This document shows, piece by piece, positions 1 to 9,273 of a stretch of 64,000 nucleotides of DNA. A program made the position numbers and the translations under genes. How positions within the stretch are numbered: the first letter of the stretch is position 1; each line of letters begins with the position of its first letter. The notes beneath the pieces were generated by a model that saw nothing but the letters and a program-made list of their open reading frames with translations, was not told the DNA's origin and did no database searches. This stretch comes from CAZTAO01 sp964611645 (GTDB lineage Bacteria; Armatimonadota; UBA5829): NCBI GenBank assembly GCA_964611645.1, contig CAZTAO010000007.1, forward strand, positions 1 through 64,000, in the 5' to 3' direction.

Positions 1-53
1 GGTGGGTCAAAATTCAACGCCGATGGTGGGTCAATTTTCAACGCCGGTTGACA
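1..53. mobile_element. End of an IS21-like insertion element (body outside window)
   Basis: Two 23-bp near-identical direct repeats lie at 1-23 and 25-47 (core GGTGGGTCAAAATTCAACGC versus GGTGGGTCAATTTTCAACGC). The outer one runs into TTGACA, so read on the minus strand the element would begin TGTCAACC. Multiple short terminal repeats inside a TG...CA end are characteristic of IS21-family elements. The transposase genes would lie to the left of the window. No direct target duplication can be checked because the other end is missing. The family call rests on the end structure only. Confidence 0.6.
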
Positions 54-454
54 GATTAGGGGGTGTCAGTTGGCTCAGAGCGGTTCTTGCGTCTCTTCCT
101 ACGGACGATCACTGGTACATCGTGGATCACGAGAGTGGGGTATAGTTCGGAATACTGGATACGGGCGCTCCCACTTTATCTATAACCGGCTCCGGTATCT
201 TGTGTCGATTTTCGATTTCAAGGTTATCCGGGGCCTGTTTTGCATTACCGCCTCCTCACATCAGGAGTTGCTGGTCCCCAACCCACGGTCAGCCTCACTG
301 CCCCATCAACGCAGTGCACCATAGTCACGGCTACACACTTTTGCTTCCGCAGCTAGGCAGCCACGAATCACGACCGAGGCATTGACAGTCGGTTTATACG
401 GTGGTATAGTCCATTCGGCAGTCAGAATGCACTGCGTCCAAAGGAGCCTGGTCT
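54..454. other. Non-coding stretch between IS end and first gene
   Basis: About 400 bases without a convincing gene. The short open frames here have no ribosome binding site and no recognisable protein pattern. The only signal I can support is the promoter at 382-410. The position next to an IS end suggests disrupted or displaced upstream DNA. Confidence 0.5.
382..410 (+). promoter_or_regulatory. Sigma-70-type promoter of the first propeller protein
   Basis: A perfect -35 box TTGACA (382-387), a 17-bp spacer and a -10 box TATAGT (405-410) lie about 45 bp before the ATG at 455. The gene's Shine-Dalgarno sequence AAGGAG is at 441-446. This is one of the best promoter matches in the window. Confidence 0.7.
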
Positions 455-3091
455 ATGCGAACAAGGATTGTCTCTGCAGTTACACTCACCACCCTCTGTA
501 TTCTGCTCGCATTGTCGGTCTTGCCCGCGCAGTGCGCGGTCACCCAACTCATATCCCGTGACCGGTTGGAAGGCACCCAGGGCAATTCCACATCGGGCGA
601 AGAGGATATATCCAGCGATGGCCGGTTTGTGGTGTTCAGATCAATGGCCTCCAATCTCGTTGATGGGGTCGACAGCGGGGTCAGCCAGATATTCATACGA
701 GACCGCAACGCCGGTAACACGGAACTTGTCTCTGTTCAGACTGACGGCTACGAGGCCAACGGCGCATGCGACAGCCCTTCCGTGAGCGATGACGGCAGAT
801 ACGTGGTCTACAGTTCCTACGCCACGGGCATCATCGCCGGGATAGGGGACGGAACGCACGCTCAGATCTTCTTACGAGACCGTGTGCTTGGGGCCAATAT
901 TCTGGTTACGACTTCCCCGGCTGCCTACGGCAACAACAACTCATTTCAGCCAACAATCAGCGCCGACGGGCGATATGTGGCGTTCAAGTCCAATGCCACC
1001 AATCTGATGGGCGGGACAGGCCCAACCGGTTTCTACCAGATCTATCTCTGGGACCGATTGACCAGTGCAAAGACGCTGGTCTCCCACACCCCCTCGGGAG
1101 ATCGCTGCGGCAACTCTTGCGACTCCCCATCCATCAGCGCCGAGGGTGGACACGTGGTGTTCTACTCTCCCGCGGGAGATCTGACAGGCGGTTTACCCTC
1201 TCCGCAGATATTCTTGTGGACTCGCTCCTCGGGGACGATTGAGGTGGCCTCTCTGGACTCCGCCGGGAACCCAGTAGCCGCAGGCGTCGGTGACAAGGCC
1301 TCCATGAACTCCGGCGGGCAGTTCGTTGTCTTTCAGACATACGCAGCAGACGTGCTTCCCGGAGTGGGCGATGGCGCCCACAGCCAGATCTACATGCGCA
1401 ACAGGATGGATTCAAATACAGTTTTGATATCCAGGAACTCGGATGGCGAGACAGCCAACGGGAACTGCACTAATGCGTCGTTGAGCGGCGATACCAACCA
1501 TACCCTCTTCTATTCGGATGCAACGAATCTGGGTTTCGGAGTTGACGGCTCCACCTATCAGCTCTACAAGCGAGACAGAAACCGAAACCTGCTGGACCTG
1601 GTGACTGTTGACTACAACGGCAACCCACTTGCGGACTACTCGGCAATGAGCGCCTGCATGAGCGGGGATGGCAGGTATGTAGCGTTCCACTCCGGCAAGA
1701 ACATTCTACCGGGCATAAGTTGGGGATTTCACCAAGTCTTCTGCAGAGACACTGCGTTCGCGCCGCAGAACATCAGCCTCACGCCATCCGGCGGCTCGCT
1801 GGCTGGGGGGCCATTCACAATTGAAGCCACGTACAGGGACATGAACGGCGCCCCTGGGATACGCAAGTGCTACTTGCTCCTGAATGACTCAGCCTCCCAG
1901 GTAGGCGGCGTGCTGGTGATGTACGACTGGTCCACCAGCAAGCTATACCTGAAGAACGACGCCAATACGAGTTGGGGGACCGGCTATGCGGATGGAACAG
2001 ACGTGGTACTTCAGAACAGCCAGTGCTACTTCTACGTGAAAGATACAGTGGTGAGTGGCGGGGAGACTGACTTCTGGTTGAGGTGGAGACTGGAGTTGAA
2101 AGCTCCATTCTCAGCAAAGAACCTGAACGGCTATATGTACGTCCAGGACGAGACTGCCCTCACAGACGGCTGGGAGAGAATGGGCATTTACTACAATGTG
2201 AAGCCGCAGGTTGTGAGCGTCTCCCCAGACGGACCACTGCCCATCGACTCCACGACTACCCTGACCAGTGTGTACCGCGACCTCAACGGTTCCGCCGACC
2301 TGCGCAGGTGTTACCTGGTGGTATGCGAAGGGTTCAACCAGGCCAATTCGATGTTCCTCTTCTACGACAAGGCCACCAACAGGATCTATCTGAAGAACGA
2401 CGCGAACACCAGTTGGGGAACAGGCTATGCTCCCGGCACAATCCACACGCTGTCCAACAGCCAGTGTGATGTCTACACCGGCGACACCACAGTCACCGAG
2501 GCGGGCAATGACGTCACGATTGCGTGGTCGTTCAGGTTGAAGCCTACGATGGCGGACAAGAACCTCTACAGTTGGATGTATGTCACCGATTCCGCCGCTG
2601 CTTTCGATGGTTGGAAGAAAGTAGGGACACATTTCACGCCCGTGGCTCCCACTTGTGTCAGCGTGACCCCTTCCACAGGCAAAGTGCAGACCGGGACGCC
2701 TCTTGTATTCAGGACTACGTATTCTGACGACAACGGCACCCCGGACATCTACCTGTGTTACTTCCAGATCGGCCAGACAGGCAGCCTGGCCAACAACGTG
2801 GTCTTGCTCTACGACGTCAAGCAGGGCAAGGTCTTCCTGCGCAATGACGCCAACACAAGCTGGGGAACCGGCTACGCTCCGGGAACTCCAGTGGTGCTGG
2901 AGAACAACCAGTGCAAGGTCTATGTTGAGAGCACATCAGTGTCTTCGGACTCCGACGACATCGCGATTGACTGGAATATCGAACTCAAGGCCGTTCTGAT
3001 TCCCAAACTGCTTGGGGAACGGATGTACTGTCGGGACAACGAGTATCTCAACAGTGGATGGAAGCTAAGGGGAACCGTGCGGGCGCAGTAG
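455..3091 (+). CDS. Secreted beta-propeller protein with three C-terminal repeat domains
   Basis: The 878-residue product begins with a signal peptide (about residues 1-27, ending near AQCAV). Residues ~30-450 hold roughly six units with the pattern S-x-DGRYVxFxSxAxxL followed by QIFxRDR. This is a PD40/TolB-like blade signature, so a beta-propeller is likely. The last ~430 residues are three copies of a ~140-residue domain with the signature LKNDANTSWGTGY, then LxNSQC, then MYxxDxxxxxDGWxxxG. I recall similar domains at the C-termini of surface proteins in other environmental bacteria, without a defined function. The ATG at 455 has AAGGAG at proper spacing and a strong promoter upstream. It is a close paralogue of the next gene. 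The product is probably extracellular or on the cell surface; no catalytic motif is visible and the role is unknown. Confidence 0.85.
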   Translation: MRTRIVSAVTLTTLCILLALSVLPAQCAVTQLISRDRLEGTQGNSTSGEEDISSDGRFVVFRSMASNLVDGVDSGVSQIFIRDRNAGNTELVSVQTDGYEANGACDSPSVSDDGRYVVYSSYATGIIAGIGDGTHAQIFLRDRVLGANILVTTSPAAYGNNNSFQPTISADGRYVAFKSNATNLMGGTGPTGFYQIYLWDRLTSAKTLVSHTPSGDRCGNSCDSPSISAEGGHVVFYSPAGDLTGGLPSPQIFLWTRSSGTIEVASLDSAGNPVAAGVGDKASMNSGGQFVVFQTYAADVLPGVGDGAHSQIYMRNRMDSNTVLISRNSDGETANGNCTNASLSGDTNHTLFYSDATNLGFGVDGSTYQLYKRDRNRNLLDLVTVDYNGNPLADYSAMSACMSGDGRYVAFHSGKNILPGISWGFHQVFCRDTAFAPQNISLTPSGGSLAGGPFTIEATYRDMNGAPGIRKCYLLLNDSASQVGGVLVMYDWSTSKLYLKNDANTSWGTGYADGTDVVLQNSQCYFYVKDTVVSGGETDFWLRWRLELKAPFSAKNLNGYMYVQDETALTDGWERMGIYYNVKPQVVSVSPDGPLPIDSTTTLTSVYRDLNGSADLRRCYLVVCEGFNQANSMFLFYDKATNRIYLKNDANTSWGTGYAPGTIHTLSNSQCDVYTGDTTVTEAGNDVTIAWSFRLKPTMADKNLYSWMYVTDSAAAFDGWKKVGTHFTPVAPTCVSVTPSTGKVQTGTPLVFRTTYSDDNGTPDIYLCYFQIGQTGSLANNVVLLYDVKQGKVFLRNDANTSWGTGYAPGTPVVLENNQCKVYVESTSVSSDSDDIAIDWNIELKAVLIPKLLGERMYCRDNEYLNSGWKLRGTVRAQ

Positions 3092-3232
3092 CGGATATAC
3101 TGCCGCGAGCGATGGAACGCGGTTATGTCCTGAAAACAACCAGACGTGTAACCTGATATGGCGCCTCTGACCGTGCATCTCCAGGTAATGCGGCGAAGGG
3201 CGCCATATCGAGAAACCAGGAGGAGATCTGCT

Positions 3233-5878
3233 ATGCGTACTCACGGTGTTCTTGCAGCTATCGCTGCGGCTTTGTGTCTTGTGCTATGCATGCCCGGTTT
3301 TGGACAGTGCGCGGTTACTGAACTTATCTCACGAGACCGCATCGACCACACCCAGGGCAATTCCACCTCAATGGGCGCCAACATCAGCGCCAACGGAAGA
3401 TGGGTAGTGTTCACCTCCCTGGCGGACAACCTGGTTGCCGGCTCTGGGAATACGAAGTTCCAAGTATATGTCTACGACCGCCAGGTCGGCGTTACCGAGT
3501 TAGTCTCCGCCCAGCTAGATGGGAGTGAAGCCAATGGCGACTGCCACGATCCCGTGATCAGCAATGATGGCCGGTATGTGGCCTACAGCTCCTATGCAAC
3601 CGGGCTGATCCCGGGAGTCGGAGACGGAGCGCGTCAACAGATATATCTTCGCGACCGCACTCTCGATACCAACACCCTCATCTCCTCGGCATCACCCGGT
3701 TACGCCAACAACGATTGCGAGCAGCCAAGTATGAGCGGTAATGGGCTGCGGATCGCATTCCGGTCAAAAGCCACCAACATTGGCACCGGCGATGGCCCCA
3801 CCGTGTATTACCAGGTGTTTATGGCAGACCGCGAGTACAACACACTCTCCCTGATCAGTTCCAACGCTTCCGGCAACAGGTGCAACGGGAATGCGTTCCG
3901 GCCGCAGATATCCTCAGATGGCAGCGTGATAGTCTTCTACTCCGAGGCTACGGACTTCATCGAAGGACCTACTACTCCCCAGATATATCTGGCAAGCTGC
4001 GTTTCCTCGGTAGAAGAGGTGATCTCCGTGGATGCCACCGGGAGTCCGATCAGCACGCTCGGCCTGGGCAAGAAAGCCTCCGTCAGCTCCAACGGCTCCA
4101 TTGTTGCATTCAATACCAACGCCGCCGATGTGGTTGCGGGGGTCGGGAATGGAGTCACCCACCAGGTGTACGTCAGAGACAGGGCAGCAGGAAGCAGCAC
4201 TCTGATCTCTGTCAGCAACATTGGGAACCCCGGTAACGGTGATTCCACGGACCCGTCCATCAGCGCAGGCTCGTTCCATGTCGCGTTCTACTCGGCGGCC
4301 ACCGACCTCACCTCGGATGATGTTGACGGCATCAGCCGCCATCTCTACAAGCACGACAGGTTCCGGGGGGTGACAAACCTGGTCAGCGTGGACTACAACG
4401 GGACTCCCAGGGCCGATTCCATCCCGATGAACGCGTGCCTGAGCAGCGACGGGCGGTACGTGGCATTCCACTCTGGGATCAGTAACCTGCTTCCGGGCAT
4501 CGACTGGGGATACTATCAGGTCTACTGCAGAGACACCGTGGCCGCGCCCGAGAACATCAGCCTTACCCCGTCCGGAGGGTCTCTGGCTTCCGGACCGTTT
4601 ACTATCGAGGCCGACTACAGAGATGCGAATGGCTCTGCAGGGATTCGCAGGTTCTACCTATTACTCAACGACACTCTGTCCCAGTCTGGTGCCGCTCTTG
4701 TGATGTATGACTGGTACACAGACAAGTTCTACCTCAAAAACGACTCCAACACCAGTTGGGGGACCGGATATGCCCTTGGGTCCAACGCAGTGCTTGAGAA
4801 CAGCCAGTGCAAGTTCTATGTGAAGGACACTACCATGGCTGGCGGAGCTTATGACCTCTGGATCGGGTGGCGCCTGGAACTGAAAGCGCCATTCTCGGGG
4901 AAGAACCTCAACGGCTACATGTACTGCCAGGACGAGACTTCCCTCTCCGATGGCTGGGAGAGGAAAGGCATATACTACAACGTCAAGCCCCAGGCTGTGA
5001 GCATCAACCCAGCCGACGGGGAGTTCGGCAACGACGTCAAGATCACCATCAAGAGCACATTCCGCGACCCCAACGGCTTTGCGGACATCCGCAAGTGCTA
5101 CACGCTGCTCTGCGAGGACTTCAGCCAGGCCAATGCGGCATTCCTATACTATGATCGGGTCGCAAGCAAGGTCTACCTGAAGAATGACGAAAATACCAGT
5201 TGGGGTACCGGGTACTCTCCCGGAACCGACGTAACGCTCTCCAACAGCCAATGCGAGGTGTACGTGGACGAGGTGATCGTAGTCTCTACGGGGGATGATG
5301 TGAGGGTAGAGTGGTCTCTGAAGCTGAAACCATCGATGGCCAACAAAAACCTGCTCAGTTGGATGTACGTGGCCGACGTGGCAGGGCTACATGATGGGTG
5401 GAAGAAGGTGGGCACGCACTTCACTCCGGTCCCACCTGTATGTGTCAGCGTCAGCCCCTCTACCGGCAAGGTGCAGACCGGGACTCCGCTGGTGTTTACA
5501 ACCAGGTATTCAGATGATAACGGAAGTGGAGACATCTTCCAGTGCTACTTCCAGATGGGGCAGACAGGCAGTCTTGCCAATGCAGTTTGCGTGATGTATG
5601 ACAAAGCGCAGAACAAGGTCTTCCTGCGAAACGATGGCAACACCGTCTGGAGCAGAGGCTACACACCAGGGGACAGTATTGTTCTGGAGAACAGCCAATG
5701 CAAAGTCTATGTAGCGAACACAACTGTATCGTCGGACTCCGATGACCTGCAGATTGAGTGGAGCATTGAGCTGAAGCCCATTCTGGTTCCAAAGCTGCTT
5801 GGACAGCGGATGTTCTGCAGGGACAAAGAGTACCTCAACAGTGGGTGGAAACTGAAAGGGTACGTAAGGGCGCAGTAA
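3233..5878 (+). CDS. Secreted beta-propeller protein, tandem paralogue
   Basis: The 881-residue product has the same plan as the preceding gene and aligns along its whole length: signal peptide (1-28, ending near GQCAV), six-unit propeller region, then three ~140-residue domains carrying NDxNTxWGxGY and ENSQC. I chose the ATG at 3233 because AGGAGGAGA lies at 3218-3226 and the signal peptide then matches the paralogue. The open frame continues upstream to 3158, but that extension would bury the signal peptide. The third domain has diverged (NDGNTVWSRGY). The gene lies 141 bp after its paralogue with no strong promoter seen between, so the pair may be co-transcribed. Function is unknown. Confidence 0.85.
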   Translation: MRTHGVLAAIAAALCLVLCMPGFGQCAVTELISRDRIDHTQGNSTSMGANISANGRWVVFTSLADNLVAGSGNTKFQVYVYDRQVGVTELVSAQLDGSEANGDCHDPVISNDGRYVAYSSYATGLIPGVGDGARQQIYLRDRTLDTNTLISSASPGYANNDCEQPSMSGNGLRIAFRSKATNIGTGDGPTVYYQVFMADREYNTLSLISSNASGNRCNGNAFRPQISSDGSVIVFYSEATDFIEGPTTPQIYLASCVSSVEEVISVDATGSPISTLGLGKKASVSSNGSIVAFNTNAADVVAGVGNGVTHQVYVRDRAAGSSTLISVSNIGNPGNGDSTDPSISAGSFHVAFYSAATDLTSDDVDGISRHLYKHDRFRGVTNLVSVDYNGTPRADSIPMNACLSSDGRYVAFHSGISNLLPGIDWGYYQVYCRDTVAAPENISLTPSGGSLASGPFTIEADYRDANGSAGIRRFYLLLNDTLSQSGAALVMYDWYTDKFYLKNDSNTSWGTGYALGSNAVLENSQCKFYVKDTTMAGGAYDLWIGWRLELKAPFSGKNLNGYMYCQDETSLSDGWERKGIYYNVKPQAVSINPADGEFGNDVKITIKSTFRDPNGFADIRKCYTLLCEDFSQANAAFLYYDRVASKVYLKNDENTSWGTGYSPGTDVTLSNSQCEVYVDEVIVVSTGDDVRVEWSLKLKPSMANKNLLSWMYVADVAGLHDGWKKVGTHFTPVPPVCVSVSPSTGKVQTGTPLVFTTRYSDDNGSGDIFQCYFQMGQTGSLANAVCVMYDKAQNKVFLRNDGNTVWSRGYTPGDSIVLENSQCKVYVANTTVSSDSDDLQIEWSIELKPILVPKLLGQRMFCRDKEYLNSGWKLKGYVRAQ

Positions 5879-5902
5879 GCCGCTCTGCGGAGCTGTGGGT
5901 CC

Positions 5903-5923
5903 TTAGTTCTGAGTTCTGAGTTG
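5903..5923. repeat. Heptanucleotide tandem repeat (TGAGTTC)n
   Basis: Three consecutive 7-nt units, TTAGTTC, TGAGTTC and TGAGTTG, lie directly downstream of the second propeller gene. This is one of several unrelated heptamer repeats in the window. Confidence 0.6.
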
Positions 5924-5940
5924 GGAAACGGGTGATCCGT

Positions 5941-5966
5941 AGAGGCAGGCCTCCGTGCCTGCCTCT
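5941..5966. terminator. Perfect 10-bp hairpin after the propeller gene pair
   Basis: AGAGGCAGGC (5941-5950), loop CTCCGT, GCCTGCCTCT (5957-5966), followed by TCTC. The stem is perfect and the site follows the propeller genes, so it may act as a terminator. The T-run is poor, so it may equally be a dispersed palindromic repeat. Confidence 0.45.
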
Positions 5967-6097
5967 TCTCATGAACACGTTGATTCGGCAGACCACGGCG
6001 GCAAGACCACCTATCACCAACACCCATCACCCACCCCGGCTTGACGTATGGCGGCTATTCGTGGAGAATTTAGGGGTAACTTGCAGGAGACAGTATT

Positions 6098-6859
6098 TTG
6101 ACATCCGACCGCGAATCCCAATTCGATGACCTCGCGCCTTACTATGACTCGCTGATGATGGGCGTGCCTTATACTATGTGGGTGGAATATCTGGAGGCGC
6201 TGATCAAGCTGAACGGTGTTGCCCCAAAGACTGTGCTGGATGTGGCTTGCGGCACCGGGAATGTGTCCGAGATTCTTGCCAAGCGTGGCTACCAGGTTAC
6301 CGGCATTGACAACGCCCCCGGCATGATCGAGGCTGCAAAGGCCAAGAATGGGTTGGCCGAGTATCACGTTCAGGACCTTACCACTCTGGACCTCGGCAGG
6401 CAGTTCGATCTTGCGGTGAGTCTGTTCGACAGCCTGAATTACGTGCTGGACCCCAACGCGCTGGCGCAGGGGTTTGTCCGGATATTCGCGCATCTCAAGC
6501 CCGGCGGTCTGTTGATATTCGATGTGAACACCATCTACGCCCTGGCAAACAGCTTCTTCGACCAGTCTGATATGAACGAGCATTCCAACCCGCGATATGT
6601 CTGGAAGAGTGAGTGGGACCCGGAAACCAGCATTTGCACCGTGCGCATGGTTTTCGAGACAACTGCGGCAGATGGGTCGGTAAGCGAGTTTCGGGAGGTC
6701 CACCGTCAGCGGGCCTATGAGCTGAATGAGCTTGCGGGGATGCTGGAAGATGCCGGCTTCTGGGAAGTGACTATGTATCACGCGTATGATTTTCGCAGGC
6801 CGTCGAAGCGGTCTGACAGGGTATTCTTCATAGCTAGAAAGGTTGGCAGGAATGAATAG
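6098..6859 (+). CDS. Class I SAM-dependent methyltransferase
   Basis: The 253-residue product has the Rossmann methyltransferase motif I VLDVACGTGNVSEILAKRGY (about residues 46-65). Motif II follows as VTGIDNAPGMIEAAK, then an LAVSLFDSLNYVLD stretch and LKPGGLLIFDVNT. These bind S-adenosylmethionine; the acceptor cannot be told from sequence. The start is a TTG at 6098 with AGGAGA at 6085-6090 and good spacing. The C-terminal end overlaps the next gene by 8 bp (ATG 6852 before TAG 6859), so the two are translationally coupled and likely one operon. The product is probably cytosolic. It could methylate a sugar or small metabolite connected to the downstream glycoside hydrolase, but that is inference. 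Confidence 0.85.
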   Translation: MTSDRESQFDDLAPYYDSLMMGVPYTMWVEYLEALIKLNGVAPKTVLDVACGTGNVSEILAKRGYQVTGIDNAPGMIEAAKAKNGLAEYHVQDLTTLDLGRQFDLAVSLFDSLNYVLDPNALAQGFVRIFAHLKPGGLLIFDVNTIYALANSFFDQSDMNEHSNPRYVWKSEWDPETSICTVRMVFETTAADGSVSEFREVHRQRAYELNELAGMLEDAGFWEVTMYHAYDFRRPSKRSDRVFFIARKVGRNE

Positions 6860-8915
6860 GAGCGTGCTGAGGGGTTTGGCCCTTATAGTTGTGGCGGTTG
6901 CTGTGATTGTCGGGATACTCTTGATGAGTGGTCCGAAAGGACACAAGGTGAACCCGCCGAGCGGGGAGTGGATACTTGTCTCCACCAATCCCGACACTCA
7001 GTATGGCACATATCTAGGGAACGGCTATCTCTCAACCCGCATTATGGGCGATGGGGTCGGCAGCCAGGATGGCAAGCCCCTGCCCTGCTACATCGAAGGA
7101 CTGTATGTCGATGAAAAGCTCTGCCCCGCCCCGACCTGGAGCGACCTGCGCTTCTACGACGGCCAGACCGAGTTCAAGCTAGACAAGAAAGCCCCCTATG
7201 CCCAGTGGCTGAATATGAAGGAAGGCATCCTAACCACTCAGGGGACTTGGCGAGCGGGGGGGAAGAGCTTTGGGGGGAAGATTGAGGTGATGGTCTGCCG
7301 CTTCACTAACGTGAACTTCGGCATCATCCGTACGACAATTAGTCCAGATTTCAGCGGGAGTATTCGAGTGGTGAACCCCATAGGTCTACCCCAAGCGTTG
7401 CCACCGGGCGTAGCCGCGCAAGTCTCTCTACCAGGCATCTCGTATATTAACGGCAAGAACACCCCGCCGCCCACAGTATTCTTCCAATCCCAGTTTATCG
7501 GTCCCGGCACACAGATGGCAGGCGATCATATGGCAGTCGCTTGTGAAATCAATCTGTTGAAAGGGCATGATCTTGTCACATCCCTGTTCTCGCAGATGGG
7601 ACTGAAACCCATACTGCCCGGTTCTATTGAACCTCTGACGCTAGAAAGCATGATCGCGGACCACAAAGCATCTATGGCACGGCTTTGGGAGAAAGACATC
7701 ATCATCGATGGCTCCGAGCGGGACCAGAAGGTCGTGCGGTCTTGCATGTTCTACCTGCTTCAGAGCGCGGGGAAGGATGGGCAGTTCAGCATTCCGCCTA
7801 TGGGGCTTTCCAATACGAGTTTCAATGGCCATGTGTTCTGGGACGCGGATACCTGGATGTTCCCTGCGCTATTGCTGCAGCATCCTGAGTTGGCGAAGAC
7901 GATTGTGGATTACCGGTTCAACACTCTCAGTGGCGCGAAGCAGAACGCCAAGGCTAGTGGCCTGGCGGGGGCTGAGTATGCGTGGGAAAGCGGAGCAACC
8001 GGGGTGGAGGACGCCCCGGCGAACATCGCTATGCGGCAGGAGAGGCATATCAACGGAGATGTGGCTCTGGCGCAGTGGCAGTATTACCTGGCAACCGGCA
8101 ATAAGCTGTGGCTGACGGAACGTGGGTTCCCGGTGTTGAGCGCGACCGCGGATTACTGGGTGAGCCGGGCCAAGCTCGATCCGAGCAAGGGAAAGTATGT
8201 GATAGCTGGAGTCGTCCCACCGGATGAGACGGCGGAGATAGTGAACAACAGCGTCTACACCAACGCCATCGCCAAGATGAACCTGGAGTTTGCTGCCGAG
8301 GCTGCAAAGATCGCTGGCAAGCCTGCCAAACCGGAGTGGGCCAAGGTAGCGGCGGCGATGTATTTGCCGGATAACAAGGCGGAGAACCGTTTCCTGATGT
8401 ATGACGGCTACACCGGCCAGCGCGCCAAGCAGGCTGACGCGGAGCTGCTGCTCTTCCCGCTGCAGTTCGATGCCGACCAAGTCAAGCTCAAGAACACGTT
8501 CGAGTATTGCTCGCAGAGAGTCATGGCTAACGGCCCGGCCATGACCTCATCGGTGCATTCGGTGATATACGGGCGGTTTGGTGATTCGGAGAAGGCTTAC
8601 CAGAGCTTCACCGACAGCTTCGAGAAGTACCTGCGCGGAGAGTTCAACTACTTCAACGAAAAGCGGACAGAGTCATACAAGAACGCCTGCTTCCTCACAG
8701 GCGCTGCGGGACCCATCACCGCCACAATCTATGGTCTTGCTGGGCTGCGGTATGAGTACATGCCAAAGAGCTACGACCTCGTGCCAGCATTCACAGTCAA
8801 GCCATGCTTACCCAAAGAGTGGAAGAGCGTGACCATCAAGGGGATACAGTGGAGGGGGAAGACTTATGATCTGGTCGCGGAGCAGGGGAAGGCTGGGAGA
8901 TTGGTGGCGCGGTAG
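6852..8915 (+). CDS. GH65-like glycoside hydrolase/phosphorylase, membrane-anchored
   Basis: The 687-residue product has an N-terminal hydrophobic segment (about residues 7-27, LALIVVAVAVIVGILLM) that should act as a signal anchor. The body matches glycoside hydrolase family 65: an (alpha/alpha)6 barrel with GHVFWDADTWMFPALLL, then YRFNTLSGAKQNAKASG, then YAWESGATGVEDAP. The proposed general-acid region VVPPDETAEIVNNSVYTN corresponds to the family's GPDE...NN...YTN motif. GH65 members act on alpha-glucosides such as trehalose or kojibiose, or on glucosyl-galactosyl-hydroxylysine; the substrate is undetermined here. I chose the ATG at 6852 over an upstream TTG because it gives the clean signal anchor and couples to the upstream methyltransferase. 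It likely acts outside the inner membrane. Confidence 0.8.
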   Translation: MNRSVLRGLALIVVAVAVIVGILLMSGPKGHKVNPPSGEWILVSTNPDTQYGTYLGNGYLSTRIMGDGVGSQDGKPLPCYIEGLYVDEKLCPAPTWSDLRFYDGQTEFKLDKKAPYAQWLNMKEGILTTQGTWRAGGKSFGGKIEVMVCRFTNVNFGIIRTTISPDFSGSIRVVNPIGLPQALPPGVAAQVSLPGISYINGKNTPPPTVFFQSQFIGPGTQMAGDHMAVACEINLLKGHDLVTSLFSQMGLKPILPGSIEPLTLESMIADHKASMARLWEKDIIIDGSERDQKVVRSCMFYLLQSAGKDGQFSIPPMGLSNTSFNGHVFWDADTWMFPALLLQHPELAKTIVDYRFNTLSGAKQNAKASGLAGAEYAWESGATGVEDAPANIAMRQERHINGDVALAQWQYYLATGNKLWLTERGFPVLSATADYWVSRAKLDPSKGKYVIAGVVPPDETAEIVNNSVYTNAIAKMNLEFAAEAAKIAGKPAKPEWAKVAAAMYLPDNKAENRFLMYDGYTGQRAKQADAELLLFPLQFDADQVKLKNTFEYCSQRVMANGPAMTSSVHSVIYGRFGDSEKAYQSFTDSFEKYLRGEFNYFNEKRTESYKNACFLTGAAGPITATIYGLAGLRYEYMPKSYDLVPAFTVKPCLPKEWKSVTIKGIQWRGKTYDLVAEQGKAGRLVAR

Positions 8916-8948
8916 GGTTTTCTAGTTATGTTGTGCTTCGCACAGCTC

Positions 8949-9061
8949 AATTCCCCCTTGGAAGGGGGTCAGGGGGATGTGCGTATTTGTTTCGGTTTTT
9001 CACTCGATAACGAGGCTAACATCCCCCCTTCTGCGGAAGCCCCCTTCAAAAGGGGGAATTG
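8949..9061. repeat. Inverted pair of CCCCCTT/AAGGGGG hairpin elements
   Basis: The unit at 9012-9061 contains ACATCCCCCCTTCTGCGGAA followed by CCCCCTTCAAAAGGGGGAAT. It is about 90% identical to 31311-31358. A shortened copy in the opposite orientation lies at 8949-8979 (CAATTCCCCCTTGGAAGGGG). The two copies facing each other resemble a BIME-type REP doublet. Confidence 0.65.
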
Positions 9062-9114
9062 GGTGTGCGCGTAACTGGTCGCCTATTCTGCTACACAAGA
9101 CTACTATGCTTATC

Positions 9115-9164
9115 GTTACAGAGCGCCCTCTCTCTATCTCTCTCCCCCAGGAGAGAGGATTACG
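9115..9164. repeat. CTCTCTC-CCCC-GAGAGAG hairpin repeat, copy 1
   Basis: A roughly 50-bp element from GTTACAGAGCGCCCTCTCTC to GGAGAGAGGATTACG. It recurs almost unchanged at 14322-14371. The centre can form a CTCTCTC/GAGAGAG stem. Confidence 0.6.
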
Positions 9165-9187
9165 TTAGCGCTCATCGTTGGCGTCTG

Positions 9188-9222
9188 CCATAGGCCATAG
9201 GCCATAGGCTATTGGCCATTGG
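9188..9222. repeat. Heptanucleotide tandem repeat (CCATAGG)n
   Basis: Five consecutive 7-nt units: CCATAGG three times, then CTATTGG and CCATTGG. It resembles the STRR heptamer repeats described in cyanobacteria. Confidence 0.65.
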
Positions 9223-9248
9223 CCAGTCTGCGACATCTGCGGATAATC

Positions 9249-9269
9249 CCAACCGCCAACACCCAACAC
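9249..9269. repeat. Heptanucleotide tandem repeat (CCAACAC)n
   Basis: Three units: CCAACCG, CCAACAC, CCAACAC. The same heptamer occurs at 6018-6031, 10327-10340 and 18109-18122. It lies directly after the stop codon side of the TPR gene. Confidence 0.6.
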
Positions 9270-9273
9270 CCGT

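Larger units (their letters stand above)
8916..9273. other. Repeat-filled intergenic region
   Basis: This 358-bp stretch between the GH65-like gene and the TPR gene holds no gene. It consists almost entirely of repeats: an inverted pair of CCCCCTT...AAGGGGG elements, a CTCTCTC-CCCC-GAGAGAG hairpin, and two different heptanucleotide arrays. These are listed separately. Confidence 0.7.

Noticed and set aside
6014..6997. 327-codon minus-strand open frame
   Set aside because: Covers the methyltransferase gene in antisense. No motif and no ribosome binding site.
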